From Eggerthellaceae bacterium (GTDB taxonomy: Bacteria; Actinomycetota; Coriobacteriia; Coriobacteriales; Eggerthellaceae): a DNA stretch of 6,868 nt. Position 1 is the stretch's first letter; every line of letters begins with the position of its first letter. Positions 6,485 to 6,868 of this stretch are shown piece by piece. The DNA is taken from positions 1 to 6,868 of the forward strand of contig CAADXT010000140.1 in assembly GCA_900753095.1 (NCBI GenBank), in the 5' to 3' direction. Both the position numbers and the translations under genes were made by a program. The notes under the pieces were generated by a model, which ran no database searches, had not been told where the DNA came from, and worked only from the letters and a program-made list of their open reading frames with translations.

Positions 6485-6526
6485 AAAAAACAAGCGCCCT
6501 CCCTGCACAAGCAAGGAGGGCGCTTT
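6485..6526 (-). terminator. Intrinsic terminator of ddl, possibly working in both directions
   Basis: A perfect 11-bp stem (AAGCGCCCTCC at 6492-6502 with GGAGGGCGCTT at 6515-6525) has a 12-nt loop that can add three further TGC/GCA pairs. Six A at 6485-6490 read as a U-tract on the minus strand, so it terminates ddl (stop codon at 6543, 17 nt away). For the convergent plus-strand gene the hairpin is followed only by a short T-run (6524-6526), so termination in that direction is likely weaker. Confidence 0.9.
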
Positions 6527-6542
6527 CACATAAAAACGGAGA

Positions 6543-6868
6543 CTACTTCTCCAAAGCGTATGAAATCAGCTTCACGCACAACTCAGAAAAGCTGATGCCC
6601 GCAGCGCGAGCCGCATCGGGCAGAAGCGAGGTTGCCGTCATACCGGGAATGGTATTGGTCTCCAGAACCCAGAAATCACCATGGGCATCCTGGATCAAAT
6701 CGCTACGGGAGACACCGCGGCATTCAAGCGTTTTATGGGCGGCAACGGCCAAATCCATCGCACGCTTGGTGTCTTCTTCGGAAAGAGGCGCAGGGCAGAT
6801 GTGCTGGGAACCACCCTGAGCATACTTTGATTCAAAATCGTAAAACTCATGCGAAGGCACGATCTTGA
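6543..6868 (-). CDS. ddl: D-alanine--D-alanine ligase, C-terminal part (N-terminus off the right edge)
   Basis: The visible 107 residues, ending in a TAG at 6545-6543, are the C-terminal end of the ATP-grasp domain of Ddl, which joins two D-alanines for the peptidoglycan stem peptide in the cytoplasm. The reading frame is open to base 6868; a GTG at 6860 is internal, because it encodes the Val just before PSHEFYDFESKY. Key residues match E. coli DdlB: the omega-loop Lys-Tyr of ESKY (Lys215/Tyr216), Arg and Asp of SRSD (Arg255/Asp257), the metal-binding Glu and Asn of LETNT (Glu270/Asn272), PGMT, and the Ser-Leu pair of TSLLP. The Tyr of the omega loop is the form found in dipeptide ligases, whereas Phe at this place favours D-Ala-D-Lac. 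Neighbours show no other cell-wall gene within the window. A strong terminator follows the stop. Confidence 0.95.
   Translation of the reverse strand, partial: KIVPSHEFYDFESKYAQGGSQHICPAPLSEEDTKRAMDLAVAAHKTLECRGVSRSDLIQDAHGDFWVLETNTIPGMTATSLLPDAARAAGISFSELCVKLISYALEK

Noticed and set aside
6543..6860. A complete 105-residue gene starting at GTG 6860
   Set aside because: The frame stays open to the window edge and the upstream codons (Lys-Ile) continue the Ddl pattern, so this is the end of a longer gene.

Overview
The window is a stretch of moderately high-GC bacterial chromosome with five protein-coding genes. Four run on the minus strand and one, between them, on the plus strand. Gene content and protein style (an exonuclease-helicase fusion of the Gram-positive DinG type, Ala/Arg-rich proteins, GC-rich codon use) suggest a high-GC Gram-positive, possibly of the Coriobacteriia; this placement is an impression, not a proof. 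Nothing indicates a phage, insertion sequence, CRISPR array, tRNA or rRNA.

Left to right: (1) bases 1-1183, minus strand, a gene running off the left edge, open for 394 codons. It encodes a membrane protein built on an M28-peptidase-like scaffold whose first two zinc-ligand positions are Asn; (2) 1184-1406, an intergenic region with a short palindrome, an intrinsic terminator and a parS-like site; (3) 1407-2690, minus strand, a single-pass membrane protein with a long basic N-terminus and a helical C-terminal part; (4) 2690-5701, minus strand, a 1003-residue DnaQ-like exonuclease/DinG helicase, coupled to gene 3 by a TAATG overlap; (5) a 65-bp divergent spacer with a candidate plus-strand promoter; (6) 5767-6411, plus strand, a small protein with a C-terminal membrane anchor and a possible HIRAN-like core; (7) 6412-6542, a convergent spacer with a second parS-like site and a strong terminator; (8) 6543-6868, minus strand, the C-terminal end of D-alanine--D-alanine ligase.

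The two parS-like sites share the identical 16-mer GTTTCACGTGAAACAT and lie about 5.1 kb apart, each against an intrinsic terminator. Because chromosomal parS sites usually cluster near the replication origin, the window is probably origin-proximal. The genes do not form one obvious pathway. DinG (DNA repair/R-loop resolution) and Ddl (cell-wall precursor synthesis) are housekeeping; the three other proteins are membrane-associated and not assigned. The most unusual items are the peptidase-like membrane protein with missing metal ligands and the parS/terminator pairs.
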